Assembly (NCBI GenBank): GCA_945878555.1
Contig: CAMDWI010000001.1
Span: 62,001-126,000 of the forward strand
Length of the DNA stretch: 64,000 nt
Direction of reading: 5' to 3'
DNA from: Klebsiella pneumoniae
GTDB taxonomy: Bacteria; Pseudomonadota; Gammaproteobacteria; Eutrophobiales; Eutrophobiaceae
The notes under the pieces were generated by a model. It did not search any database. It was not told the DNA's origin and was given only the letters and a program-made list of their open reading frames with translations. Position numbers and translations under genes: made by a program. Shown piece after piece: positions 42,895 through 51,621 of this stretch (position 1 is its first letter; the number at the start of each line of letters is the position of its first letter).

Positions 42895-44493
42895 TCAGTC
42901 TCCCCGTACAGTTCGCAAGATACCGGCGGCCTCTGCCTGCGTTACCGGTCCAGAGTCCGTCCATGCCACGAACTGGTCAGGACGCACCAGTACCAGAGAC
43001 GCTTCATAACGCTGCCGCTCACCCTCGTCGGTATCCTCGATAATCGTCAGCGGCATGCCTGTTGTAATGGCGGCTTCCCGGAACGATTGAACGGAGGTGG
43101 CGTTCGTACCCAGGGCCAGCAATGTGTAGCCACTGCCCAGCTTCTGATAAATGTTGCGACCACTGGACAATCGCGCCGGTGCAAGATGGTGACCCGCCCT
43201 GGCCTTGAAGCTGTGTCGCCCAACAGCATTACCGCCGGGCCCCGGCGTATCATCTGCCACGATGGGAGATCCTTCATAATGCGGCTCGAACGAATGTACT
43301 TCTCCCACGGCGCCTTCGGTACGCATACTCCAGGCACGCTCGAAAGCGGCGCGGTCACGTTCAGGATCAAACTCATTCAGGAATTTGCGATCGGTCTCAA
43401 TCGATCTGGCGATGAAGTCGTGTGCCGTGGACTCGAACATCGGCCTGCGCTCGACATCATAGGAATCGAGCAGCGCCTTTCCACCCCAGCCTTGCAGGGT
43501 GGCGGCGAGTTTCCAGCCCAGATTGCGCGCGTCCTCAAAGCCCGTGTTGACGCCATAACCTCCGTAAGGCGGGTGGCTGTGCGCGGCGTCACCTGCGATA
43601 AAGATACGACCGGCGCGGTATGCGTCCGCGATAGCGAAGCGCAGGTCCCAGAATCCGATGTGTTCGAACTCGACATCGAATTCTGCACCAACGGCCTCAT
43701 GCAGATAGCTTGCGAAGTCAAAGTTGTCGCGCGTTGTCCCTGGCGGTACAGGCGCGTGGAAAAACCAGGTTGTGCCGAGATCAACACGACCGAAGAATTT
43801 CCAGTATCCGTTAAGTTCCGGTTGCAGTACGTTGTAATAGGACTTGCCGGGATAGCGTTTCAGCAGTTCGTGTAATTGATGTGAGCGAAAAACTAGCAGT
43901 ACCATCATCCGGTCATGGTCCGACAGTGTCTGCGTGATGCCCGCCTGTGTGCGCACCAGCGAGCCGCTGCCGTCGCAACCAACCACGTAGTCGGCACGCA
44001 ATTCACGGTACTCCGTACCATTGTGTTCTGTCGCCGACACTACGACTGTATCGCCTTCGGCACGCACCGTTCCGGCCCTCCAGCCGTAAAGCATCTGGAC
44101 GCTGGGCAGTGCGCTGACACGCTGGCGTAACACAGCCTCTGTTGCATACTGCGGCAGGCGTTCGTTGGCCGTATAGTAATAGTCGCGTACCAGGTCCCGT
44201 TGCAGCCAGTCGTAGCTATAGGGGCCGAGTAGCGTCCCATGGGCTGTCAGTCCACCGATGCCATACTCGGGTGGAATCGTGCGCGCCGCACGCAGGGCCT
44301 GTTCTGCTCCCCAGAAGTAAAAATGTTCCATCGTGCGCTGGGTCAGATTTTGCCCCTTGGGGATGCGGTGAGGCTCCCGGTATCGCTCGACCACCACACA
44401 GCGCACGCCGCGCTGGCCCAGTTCGATTGCCAGTCCCATGCCGACCGGACCACCACCAATAATGACGACTTGTGTGTACTCCACCTGACTCAC
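42895..44493 (-). CDS. FAD-dependent aromatic hydroxylase-like monooxygenase
   Basis: A 532-residue flavoprotein of the PHBH/PheA-TfdB (FAD_binding_3) family. It has the GxGxxG dinucleotide fold in VVIIGGGPVGMGLA at the N-terminus, the DG motif in YVVGCDGSGSLVR and the FAD-binding GDAAHSHPPYGG with GVNTGFEDARNLGWKLA. A C-terminal thioredoxin-like extension as in phenol hydroxylases is present. It probably hydroxylates an aromatic or similar compound with NAD(P)H and oxygen. The start may be the GTG at 44493 or the GTG at 44484, which is better spaced from AGAGG. Confidence 0.9.
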   Translation of the reverse strand: MSQVEYTQVVIIGGGPVGMGLAIELGQRGVRCVVVERYREPHRIPKGQNLTQRTMEHFYFWGAEQALRAARTIPPEYGIGGLTAHGTLLGPYSYDWLQRDLVRDYYYTANERLPQYATEAVLRQRVSALPSVQMLYGWRAGTVRAEGDTVVVSATEHNGTEYRELRADYVVGCDGSGSLVRTQAGITQTLSDHDRMMVLLVFRSHQLHELLKRYPGKSYYNVLQPELNGYWKFFGRVDLGTTWFFHAPVPPGTTRDNFDFASYLHEAVGAEFDVEFEHIGFWDLRFAIADAYRAGRIFIAGDAAHSHPPYGGYGVNTGFEDARNLGWKLAATLQGWGGKALLDSYDVERRPMFESTAHDFIARSIETDRKFLNEFDPERDRAAFERAWSMRTEGAVGEVHSFEPHYEGSPIVADDTPGPGGNAVGRHSFKARAGHHLAPARLSSGRNIYQKLGSGYTLLALGTNATSVQSFREAAITTGMPLTIIEDTDEGERQRYEASLVLVRPDQFVAWTDSGPVTQAEAAGILRTVRGD

Positions 44494-44547
44494 CTCTTTT
44501 CACCTTTGTCTTACCTGTCTGCTATTCCCGGGTAAAAAGCAAAGTAA

Positions 44548-44600
44548 AAAGGGATCGGAGTCAATCGAGAATTTTACTCTTTTGTCTCAGACCCCTTTCC
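44548..44600. repeat. Repeat family C hairpin between symporter and monooxygenase genes
   Basis: AAAGGGATCGGAGTCAATCG and CTTTTGTCTCAGACCCCTTT face each other imperfectly. It lies after the symporter stop codon and may terminate that operon before the monooxygenase gene. Confidence 0.6.
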
Positions 44601-44608
44601 TCAATTTT

Positions 44609-46108
44609 TCAATCTTTTACGCCAGCACGAAAGGCAGACCCGACTGTTTTATGCACATCCTCAAATTCCTTATCCGCACCTGCGGGTGGGGTGGTAAACA
44701 GACTGACGCCTACGGTAGCGATCAGCCCCGCAACAAAGCCGGGGATCATCTCATAGAGGTCATAAAACTGGCTCTTGAACAAAAATACCCAGAGTATTGT
44801 CATTACGAAACCGCAAATCATGCCGGCGACTGCCCCTGCGAGGGTGGTCCTTTTCCAGAACAATGAACACAGGATCACTGGCGTAAATGCACACGCCAGA
44901 CCGGACCATGCAAACAGGACAAACCAGAAGATCACCCGGACCTCCTGCAGGGCGAGTACCAGCGCTATCAGGCCGAGGATAACCGTTACCGCCTTACCCC
45001 AGTGCAAGAAAGTTTTTTCGGCCCAGTCCGGGCGCACTATCTTCTGTACCACATCACGAACAACGGCGGATGACGCCAGTATCAGTAATGAATCTGCGGT
45101 AGACATGATAGCCGCCAGTACCACGACGAGAAATATACCCGTAAACACGGCCGGGAAAAGCTCCATACCCATCAGCGGATAGATGGTTTCCGGATCATCC
45201 AGCACGGGAAACAAGGCACGACCTGCCATGCCTGCCAGGATGGCGCCGAGATCAAATACAATCACACAACAGACGGAGATCGGGCTGGCCTGGGTCAGTG
45301 TATCTGTGCTCTTCGCCGACATGAAACGGACCAGCAATTGTGGCGATCCCAGAAAGGCGATACCGATTGCGACAAAGCCAAGCGCGCTTGCGATCCCCAT
45401 ACCCGACAGCCCATGTTCGCCCATAGGCAGCAACAAATCCGGATCAATTTCACCAAGTTTGGCCATCATGTCTGACCAGCCTCCAGCGGCAAAAATACCG
45501 ACGATGGGTAGTACAAACAGACAAGCTGCCATCAGCAAACCTTGTATCAGATCAGTATAGGCAACCGCCTTGAACCCACCGACGGTGGTATAGTACAGAA
45601 TGATGGCTGCACCAACGATAGCTCCGGTTTCATAGGTCATACCCAAGAAAGACTCGAAGGCCTTGCCAGACGCCGTGACCTGTGCGGCAATGTATACGGC
45701 TGCCATACTGAAAATGATCAGTGCGCCGATAATGCGAAGGATATGTGTGGTATCCCGAAACCGGTTTTCCAGATAGTCCGGAACAGTGATCGCATCGTAA
45801 CGGTCTGTATATTCCTTGAACGGCCTTGCGACCAGCACCCACGCCAGGGTCACTCCCATTACCTCACCCAGTATGACCCAGAACGCATGCGCACCGATCA
45901 TATAACCCATGCCGGTGAGCCCCAGAATCAACCAGGCACTTTCGCCGGTTGCATTCATACTGAAGGCGACGACCCAGGAGGGCAGTTTCTTGCCTGCGAC
46001 ATAATAACCGGCCACGCCGTCAGAGTTTTTGCCGGCCCAGTATCCGATTGCCAGTACTATAATCAGATATAAAACAACGACAGTAATAATTATTGGCGAT
46101 GCAGTCAT
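44609..46108 (-). CDS. Sodium:solute symporter (SSS family)
   Basis: A 499-residue integral membrane transporter of the PutP/PanF type with about 13 helices. Family landmarks are WAGKNSDGVAGYYVAGKKLPSW in the first loop, NATGESAWLILGLTG, GGFKAVAYTDLIQG and ALILASSAVVRDVVQK near the Na site. It would import an amino acid or organic acid with sodium. The start overlaps the preceding 44-residue gene by four bases. Its neighbours upstream are a CoA-acylating semialdehyde dehydrogenase and an aminotransferase, so beta-alanine or another omega-amino acid is a plausible substrate, but that is inference. Confidence 0.92.
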   Translation of the reverse strand: MTASPIIITVVVLYLIIVLAIGYWAGKNSDGVAGYYVAGKKLPSWVVAFSMNATGESAWLILGLTGMGYMIGAHAFWVILGEVMGVTLAWVLVARPFKEYTDRYDAITVPDYLENRFRDTTHILRIIGALIIFSMAAVYIAAQVTASGKAFESFLGMTYETGAIVGAAIILYYTTVGGFKAVAYTDLIQGLLMAACLFVLPIVGIFAAGGWSDMMAKLGEIDPDLLLPMGEHGLSGMGIASALGFVAIGIAFLGSPQLLVRFMSAKSTDTLTQASPISVCCVIVFDLGAILAGMAGRALFPVLDDPETIYPLMGMELFPAVFTGIFLVVVLAAIMSTADSLLILASSAVVRDVVQKIVRPDWAEKTFLHWGKAVTVILGLIALVLALQEVRVIFWFVLFAWSGLACAFTPVILCSLFWKRTTLAGAVAGMICGFVMTILWVFLFKSQFYDLYEMIPGFVAGLIATVGVSLFTTPPAGADKEFEDVHKTVGSAFRAGVKD

Positions 46109-46239
46109 GGTTTCGCCCCGTCGTCAGTCTTGTTTTTTTGTCTGGTATGTGTGTAGAAGTATTTTAATTCGATGGCAACCGGCATGCCGATGGACAGCAG
46201 CAGCAACAACCAGGTTTCTAACGGCAATCCCGCAATCAT
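46105..46239 (-). CDS. Small single-helix accessory protein of the symporter
   Basis: A 44-residue protein that I found by reading the gap: MIAGLPLETWLLLLLS starts it, one hydrophobic helix follows (to about residue 26), then a basic tail ending TDDGAKP. GGGAG lies six bases before the ATG and the TGA overlaps the symporter ATG, so the two are translationally coupled. Short one-helix proteins in this place, next to SSS transporters, are known as symporter small accessory proteins. Function is unknown. Confidence 0.75.
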   Translation of the reverse strand: MIAGLPLETWLLLLLSIGMPVAIELKYFYTHTRQKNKTDDGAKP

Positions 46240-46266
46240 AATCTATCTCCCTTGATTCACATCATC

Positions 46267-47799
46267 TCACTGGTTACCTGGAAATGAAAACTGCACCTTG
46301 TCTGCCATTACTGCCGGCCATCTCTGGGTAACTGTTTTGCGCCGGGTATAAAAACGTATGGCATCCGGTCCGTAGATAGCCAGGTCCCCGAACAGCGAGC
46401 GTTTCCATCCACCAAAGCTGTGGTAGGCAGCGGGTACCGGCAACGGCACATTGATGCCGACCATGCCAATCTCGACATGGTCAGAAAAAAGTCTGGCAAT
46501 ACCACCGTCCCGGGTAAAGATGCAGGTGCCGTTTCCGTACTCGTGAGCATTTATCAGTCTGATTGCCTGCTGCAGCGTTGGTACGCGAACCAGACACAGG
46601 ACAGGACCAAATATTTCATCCCGATAAATTTTCATTTCTGGCAGTACATGATCGAACAGGCAACCACCCAGAAAAAATCCATCTTCATGACCAGACACGT
46701 TCAGACCACGTCCATCCACCACCAGATCAGCGCCTTCCTGCAATCCTGAATCGATATAGGCAGAAACCTTCTGCAGATGCTCGCGGCTGATCAGTGGCCC
46801 GAGATCGTTACATTTGTCCGTCCCGCTGCCAATATTGAATCCCCTGATTTCATGAGCCAGCCTGGTTACCAGTTCATCGGCTATCTCATCCCCGATACAC
46901 ACGGCCACGGAGATCGCCATACATCTCTCGCCACAGGAACCATAGGCCGCACCTATCAGGGATTTCACCACGTTATCCATATCGGCGTCTGGCATGACCA
47001 CCGCATGGTTTTTGGCACCGCCCAGGGCCTGAACACGTTTGCCATGGCGCGTTCCGGTTTGATAGATATACTCCGCGACCGGTGTTGAGCCTACAAAACT
47101 GACAGCCGCCACCTGCTTGTGTGCAAGTAGTGCATCCACTGCCTGTTTGCCACCATTAACAACGTTAAATACGCCATCGGGCAAGCCGGCTTGTTGCAAT
47201 AGCCTGGCAATATAAAGTGAGGCACCCGGGTCCTTCTCGGAAGGTTTCAGAATAAATGTATTGCCGCAGATGAGTGCCATAGGATACATCCACATCGGCA
47301 CCATCACCGGAAAGTTGAACGGTGTAATCCCTGCCACCACACCCAGCGCTGCAAATTCTGACCAACTGTCAATATCGGTTGCGACCCGCTTGCTATGCTC
47401 ACCCTTCAGTAATTCAGGGGCAGCACAGGCATACTCTACTATCTCAACACCGCGGTTGAATTCACCCCGGGCATCATCCAGTGTCTTGCCGTGCTCCAGC
47501 GTTATAATTTCTACAATCGGATCTGCATGTTGCTCCAGTAATTCCCTGAAACGAAACATGATTCGGGCACGATTGGCTGGAGAGGTTTGTTGCCAGGCAG
47601 GAAACGCCTGTGACGCGGCCAGGACCGCTTGATCGATTACAGCCTCATCCGCAGTGGCAACCTGTTTTATGACCTTGCCTGTAGCGGGATTATAGATATC
47701 ACTGCATGGCCCTGTGGCTGGCACATACTGCCCGCCGATGAAATGTCCAAGTGTTTCAATACCGGATTGTAGTAATGCCTTGTTTTGATCAATTGTCAT
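46267..47799 (-). CDS. mmsA: CoA-acylating (methyl)malonate-semialdehyde dehydrogenase
   Basis: A 510-residue aldehyde dehydrogenase of the MmsA type that turns malonate or methylmalonate semialdehyde, CoA and NAD into acetyl- or propionyl-CoA and CO2. The family signature is GITPFNFPVMVPMWMYPMALI, and the active-site Cys lies in YGSCGERCMA. The LGGAKNHAVVMPDA motif is characteristic of MmsA. It follows the aminotransferase gene by 15 bases, so the semialdehyde produced by the aminotransferase is the likely substrate. Confidence 0.95.
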   Translation of the reverse strand: MTIDQNKALLQSGIETLGHFIGGQYVPATGPCSDIYNPATGKVIKQVATADEAVIDQAVLAASQAFPAWQQTSPANRARIMFRFRELLEQHADPIVEIITLEHGKTLDDARGEFNRGVEIVEYACAAPELLKGEHSKRVATDIDSWSEFAALGVVAGITPFNFPVMVPMWMYPMALICGNTFILKPSEKDPGASLYIARLLQQAGLPDGVFNVVNGGKQAVDALLAHKQVAAVSFVGSTPVAEYIYQTGTRHGKRVQALGGAKNHAVVMPDADMDNVVKSLIGAAYGSCGERCMAISVAVCIGDEIADELVTRLAHEIRGFNIGSGTDKCNDLGPLISREHLQKVSAYIDSGLQEGADLVVDGRGLNVSGHEDGFFLGGCLFDHVLPEMKIYRDEIFGPVLCLVRVPTLQQAIRLINAHEYGNGTCIFTRDGGIARLFSDHVEIGMVGINVPLPVPAAYHSFGGWKRSLFGDLAIYGPDAIRFYTRRKTVTQRWPAVMADKVQFSFPGNQ

Positions 47800-47814
47800 C
47801 TTAAGCCGGACTAA

Positions 47815-49143
47815 TCATTTTATTGATTCCAGAACCTTGCGCACAATTCTGAAGGTTTCATCTAACAGGTCAGGTGTAGATGTCAGAAAGGGGGCGAACT
47901 GCAGTGTATCCATCCCGTTTCTGACCATCAGCCCCTGCTCAAAACACCTGATATGCGCCTCCATCCCACGTGCACCCGGACTACCTTCACGCGGGGCAAG
48001 TTCAATAGCGCCCATCAGGCCAATATTACGGATGTCAATTACATGCGGTGCGTCGTTCATCGCGTGTATGGCCTTTTCAAACTGTGGCTCCAGTCTGGAG
48101 ACCTGGCCCGGGATATCCTCGTCCACATAAACAGACAGAGCCGCAATTGCAGCGGCCGCTGCTACCGGATGGCCGGAATAGGTATAGCCATGGAAGAATT
48201 CAATACCCGATTCTGCTCCGCACATGAAAGTCTGGTATATCTCTTCCTTTACGAGTACTGCCCCCATCGGGATGACACCATTGGTGATCCCTTTTGCTGT
48301 GGTAATTATATCCGGCATGACACCAAAGCGTTCACAACCAAATGAGCTGCCTATGCGATAAAAAGCGGTAATTACCTCATCAAATATCAGCAGGATGCCG
48401 TGTTTAGTACATATCTGCCGCAAGCGTTGCAGGTAATCTTCAGGAGGGATAATAACGCCACTGGATCCGGAAACAGGTTCGACGATCACGGCAGCGATAG
48501 TCTCTGCACCATGCAGTTCAACGATACGTTCCAGTGCCTCTGCAAGATGAGCGCCCCATTTGGGCTGGCCCTTGCTGAAGGCATTATGTTGCTGATCCAG
48601 TGTGTGTGGAAGATGATCGACACAGGGTAACAAACCATCCTCGAACAACTTGCGATTAAGTGGCATACCGCCTACCGAGGTCCCGCCCAGATTACAACCG
48701 TGATACCCTTTTTCCCTGCCAACAAAGCGGGTGCGGGTACCATTACCTTTCAGGCGGTGATAACCCAGCGCAATTTTTAACGCAGTATCAACCGCCTCGG
48801 AACCGGAATTGGTAAAAAATGCCCTGGTAAAACCCGCAGGCGCCGTCGCCACGAATTTTTCAGCTGCCTTCAGGGCCACTGAACTTGCCATCTGGAACCC
48901 TGCTGAATAATCCAGTCTGGCTACCTGTTCCTGCACGGCCGCCACAATTGCCGGATGACAATGGCCGAGACCCGTCGTCCATAAGCCGGAAAAAGAATCC
49001 AGGATGGTTCTTCCTTCCGGGGTCTTGTAATAAAAACCATTTGCCGATTCGATAATTCGTGGATTGTCCCTGAATGCCCGGTTTGCCGTAAACGGAAGCC
49101 AGATAGAATCAAGCGCTTTATCAAACATGTTATTTTCTGTCAT
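47815..49143 (-). CDS. Class III omega-amino-acid aminotransferase (beta-alanine:pyruvate type)
   Basis: A 442-residue PLP-dependent transaminase from the ATG at 49143, which begins the usual MFDKALDSIWLPFTANR block after a short lead. The PLP site is in DIITTAKGITNGVIPMGAVLV (Lys in TTAKG), and the class III signature FDEVITAFYRIGSSFGCERFG is present. It would transfer the amino group of beta-alanine or a related omega-amino acid to pyruvate, giving a semialdehyde for the MmsA-like enzyme. It leads the operon with mmsA, the small protein and the symporter. Confidence 0.9.
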   Translation of the reverse strand: MTENNMFDKALDSIWLPFTANRAFRDNPRIIESANGFYYKTPEGRTILDSFSGLWTTGLGHCHPAIVAAVQEQVARLDYSAGFQMASSVALKAAEKFVATAPAGFTRAFFTNSGSEAVDTALKIALGYHRLKGNGTRTRFVGREKGYHGCNLGGTSVGGMPLNRKLFEDGLLPCVDHLPHTLDQQHNAFSKGQPKWGAHLAEALERIVELHGAETIAAVIVEPVSGSSGVIIPPEDYLQRLRQICTKHGILLIFDEVITAFYRIGSSFGCERFGVMPDIITTAKGITNGVIPMGAVLVKEEIYQTFMCGAESGIEFFHGYTYSGHPVAAAAAIAALSVYVDEDIPGQVSRLEPQFEKAIHAMNDAPHVIDIRNIGLMGAIELAPREGSPGARGMEAHIRCFEQGLMVRNGMDTLQFAPFLTSTPDLLDETFRIVRKVLESIK

Positions 49144-49241
49144 TTTCTTTAATGAACCTTGCTGGTTTGAGAGACCATACGCTTCCCAGTTTACGAGAAA
49201 TACAGGCAAAATAAACTGGTCAGCGAAAAAAACGAAAAATT

Positions 49242-49290
49242 AAGGGGTCGGAGACAAAAGAGAACAAGTTACCTTTGTCTCCGACCCCTT
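49242..49290. terminator. Repeat family C perfect hairpin
   Basis: AAGGGGTCGGAGACAAAAG and CTTTGTCTCCGACCCCTT are an 18-base inverted repeat around a short loop. It lies between the DsrE-like and aminotransferase genes and is the best-preserved family C copy. It may end the transcript of the DsrE-like gene. Confidence 0.75.
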
Positions 49291-49298
49291 TGAAGATG

Positions 49299-49964
49299 TT
49301 ATTCAGAGTATAAGAGGCTGTAGCTATATTCCTGTGCCCGGGTCGCGGCCAGTACACCCGCAGCAACAAAGTGCGCGTTCGGTATGGCGCCAGCTACGAT
49401 TTCTGCAAAGGCCTCCTCCGGGGTAACGCCGGTTGCTTCTGCTATGCCGGCGGCTATGCGGCGGCTGGAGCGTTTGCAGATGGCAAAGTGAACGCCGTCT
49501 TTTACCATGGAATCAATACTGTTCTGGCCATTGGCGGCGTTGGCGGTGCTCATCGGGTTACTGGTCGGTGCCGGATCGATACCGCGACCGAGGATGGCAG
49601 GGTATTTGGCCCACAGCGCATCTCCAAAACCATAGGATGCAGACCCGTGGCGAAAACAGACAACCATGGCATAATCAGACGCCTTGCCTTCGTATTCATC
49701 TATATGTGACTTGATGATGTTACTGGCAAATCGCAACGCATTGGCGCCGCCTTCCAGTGTGGACGAGTCGATGAACACACGATGACTACCCGCTAACTCT
49801 CCCAGCCAGGCATCATTACCGTGGCGTGCCGGTTCAAACCCGGCGGACTGTGCCGCCCGGGCTGGTGTGGCAACGGCAGCGCCAGCAAGACCGGCGACAG
49901 CCGTCACACCCAGATTTGTCAGCAAATTACGGCGCCCGACGGTCTTGTTATCTTTGTCACTCAT
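49299..49964 (-). CDS. Tat-exported DsrE-like protein
   Basis: A 221-residue protein with a twin-arginine leader (VGRRNLLTNLGVTAVAGLAG, cleavage near PARAAQ). The body resembles periplasmic DsrE/DsrF-like sulfur-relay proteins: RVFIDSSTLEGGANALRFASN, AMVVCFRHGSASYGFGD, VHFAICKRSSRRIA with Cys, and a GVLAATRAQEYSY ending. The conserved Cys of the relay may be the one in FAICKR. It follows the SulP operon on the same strand, which fits a sulfur role, though this is inferred. The ATG follows AGGAGAGG. Confidence 0.72.
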   Translation of the reverse strand: MSDKDNKTVGRRNLLTNLGVTAVAGLAGAAVATPARAAQSAGFEPARHGNDAWLGELAGSHRVFIDSSTLEGGANALRFASNIIKSHIDEYEGKASDYAMVVCFRHGSASYGFGDALWAKYPAILGRGIDPAPTSNPMSTANAANGQNSIDSMVKDGVHFAICKRSSRRIAAGIAEATGVTPEEAFAEIVAGAIPNAHFVAAGVLAATRAQEYSYSLLYSE

Positions 49965-50040
49965 ATGTCCTCTCCTGTAATAGTTGTCTTACTGCTGTTC
50001 GAAACACCTTTTAGTCAGTGTATTGCTGGTAATTATATGC

Positions 50041-51621
50041 CTAAGCCGTACCAACCGAAACGAGATTAATATTACTGGTGATGCCCAGTTTTCTAAGGAA
50101 ATCACGTTGATTGTCATTAACCAACAGGGTCAGCCGGGCGCCGTGTCCAGCCATGTTTCTGGCCTCGCGTATAAAGAAATCAACGGCGGATTGATCGATA
50201 TGGGTGGTGTATTGCAGATCCAGCGTCATGTTTTCCCCGGGGTGAGCATGAAAGTTGTCTGTCAGATGGGCCACCGAGGCAAAAAACAACGCGCCTTTTA
50301 CCTCAAGTTTCAGACCCGCAGCTGTGGATTCCATCTTCAGTTCAAGCTGGCTGATGCGCAGCATAAATACACTGACGGACAGGAATACCGCCAGGATGAC
50401 ACCGGTAGTCAGACCAAAAAAGATGATGCTGATAAACGTGGCAAGATAAATCAGCAGTTCGGAGCGGACCTGGGCATAGTGGGTAATATCGCGCCACTTG
50501 ATCATGTCGGCGCCGAGTATGAACAGGGTCCCCGCCATCGCTGCCATTGGCATGTACGTCAGTATCGGCCCGAGAAAGGTAATCAGCAGCAGGACAAACC
50601 CGGCTGACGCGATGCCAGACAAAGGTGTGGTGGCACCAAGGCCCTGGTTCGCCCGGGTGCGGTTGAAACTGCCGGATCCCACGAACGCGGAAAAAAACGG
50701 TGCCAGAAAATTGGCAACGCCCTGGGCGTATACCTCCTTGTCCAGGTCGATGTTCTGATCGGTCTCCATCTTCAACTCACGGACGATCACCAGCGACTGG
50801 GCGAGACTGATAAACGCGATGATGATCGCATACGGTATCAACGCGACACTGCTCATCAGGTATTCGATGTTAATGGTGGGGATATGAAACGGTAACCACT
50901 GCAAGGGCATACGCCCGAGATATTCCAGCTCGGTGACAGGTTGTGGCCAGACAAAGGCGACCAGCAGTCCACTGAGGTAACCGGTGATAATCGCAATGAT
51001 AATGAAATAGCGCGGTGAATAACGTCGGCCTATGTAGCCACCGGCAATTGTCATCAACCCAATCGCCAGGCTGTACGGGTTCACCAGGTCTTTGGCATCA
51101 CTGAGGATAATATAGAGTTTTTCATAAAAGAACGTGGTGTTGAAGGTGGACAGGCCAAGTACGCTGTCCAGTGAGGTCAGTATGATCAGAAAGCCGGCAC
51201 CGGCAGAGATACCCGAGATGGCGGCCGGCGAGAGATATTGAAAAACCCGCGCCCCGCGTAACAGCCAGAACAACAGCTGGACCACACCGACCATCATGCA
51301 CAGCAGAAACACGAAATCGATATACACCGGGCTGCCGCGCCCGGCCAGCGGCAGCACCGCTATGCCAATCAGGATCGCCACTGCTGTGTTTGGGCCGCTG
51401 ATCATCGACGAGCTGCCGAGCAGACTGGCAAACAGCGTGACGAAGATAGCGCAGTACAAACCATATTCCGGCTGCAATCCGGCGAGATAGGCATAGGTGA
51501 TGCCCTGCGGGATGACCAGTATGGCGCCGACAAAACCGGCAAACAGCTCGGTATGCCAGTTGCCCGGGTTGTGCATCCAGGCGAAAGACGGTGTTGCCTC
51601 CTTGAGCAGCCTTGTTATCAA
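50041..51621 (-). CDS. SulP-family anion permease with STAS domain
   Basis: A 526-residue membrane transporter with about 11 helices. The SulP signature is seen in ELFAGFVGAILVIPQGITYAYLAGL and QPEYGLYCAI. The last 90 residues form a cytoplasmic STAS domain (LDLQYTTHIDQSAVDFFIREA). The family carries sulfate, bicarbonate or dicarboxylates. The start is TTG inside the TTGA that overlaps the stop of the TsdA-like gene, so it is coupled to that enzyme, which suggests a sulfur oxyanion as substrate. Confidence 0.9.
   Translation of the reverse strand: MITRLLKEATPSFAWMHNPGNWHTELFAGFVGAILVIPQGITYAYLAGLQPEYGLYCAIFVTLFASLLGSSSMISGPNTAVAILIGIAVLPLAGRGSPVYIDFVFLLCMMVGVVQLLFWLLRGARVFQYLSPAAISGISAGAGFLIILTSLDSVLGLSTFNTTFFYEKLYIILSDAKDLVNPYSLAIGLMTIAGGYIGRRYSPRYFIIIAIITGYLSGLLVAFVWPQPVTELEYLGRMPLQWLPFHIPTINIEYLMSSVALIPYAIIIAFISLAQSLVIVRELKMETDQNIDLDKEVYAQGVANFLAPFFSAFVGSGSFNRTRANQGLGATTPLSGIASAGFVLLLITFLGPILTYMPMAAMAGTLFILGADMIKWRDITHYAQVRSELLIYLATFISIIFFGLTTGVILAVFLSVSVFMLRISQLELKMESTAAGLKLEVKGALFFASVAHLTDNFHAHPGENMTLDLQYTTHIDQSAVDFFIREARNMAGHGARLTLLVNDNQRDFLRKLGITSNINLVSVGTA

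Noticed and set aside
42859..43875. A 338-codon frame antisense to the flavin monooxygenase
   Set aside because: The monooxygenase has all FAD motifs; the antisense product is low-complexity and unsupported.
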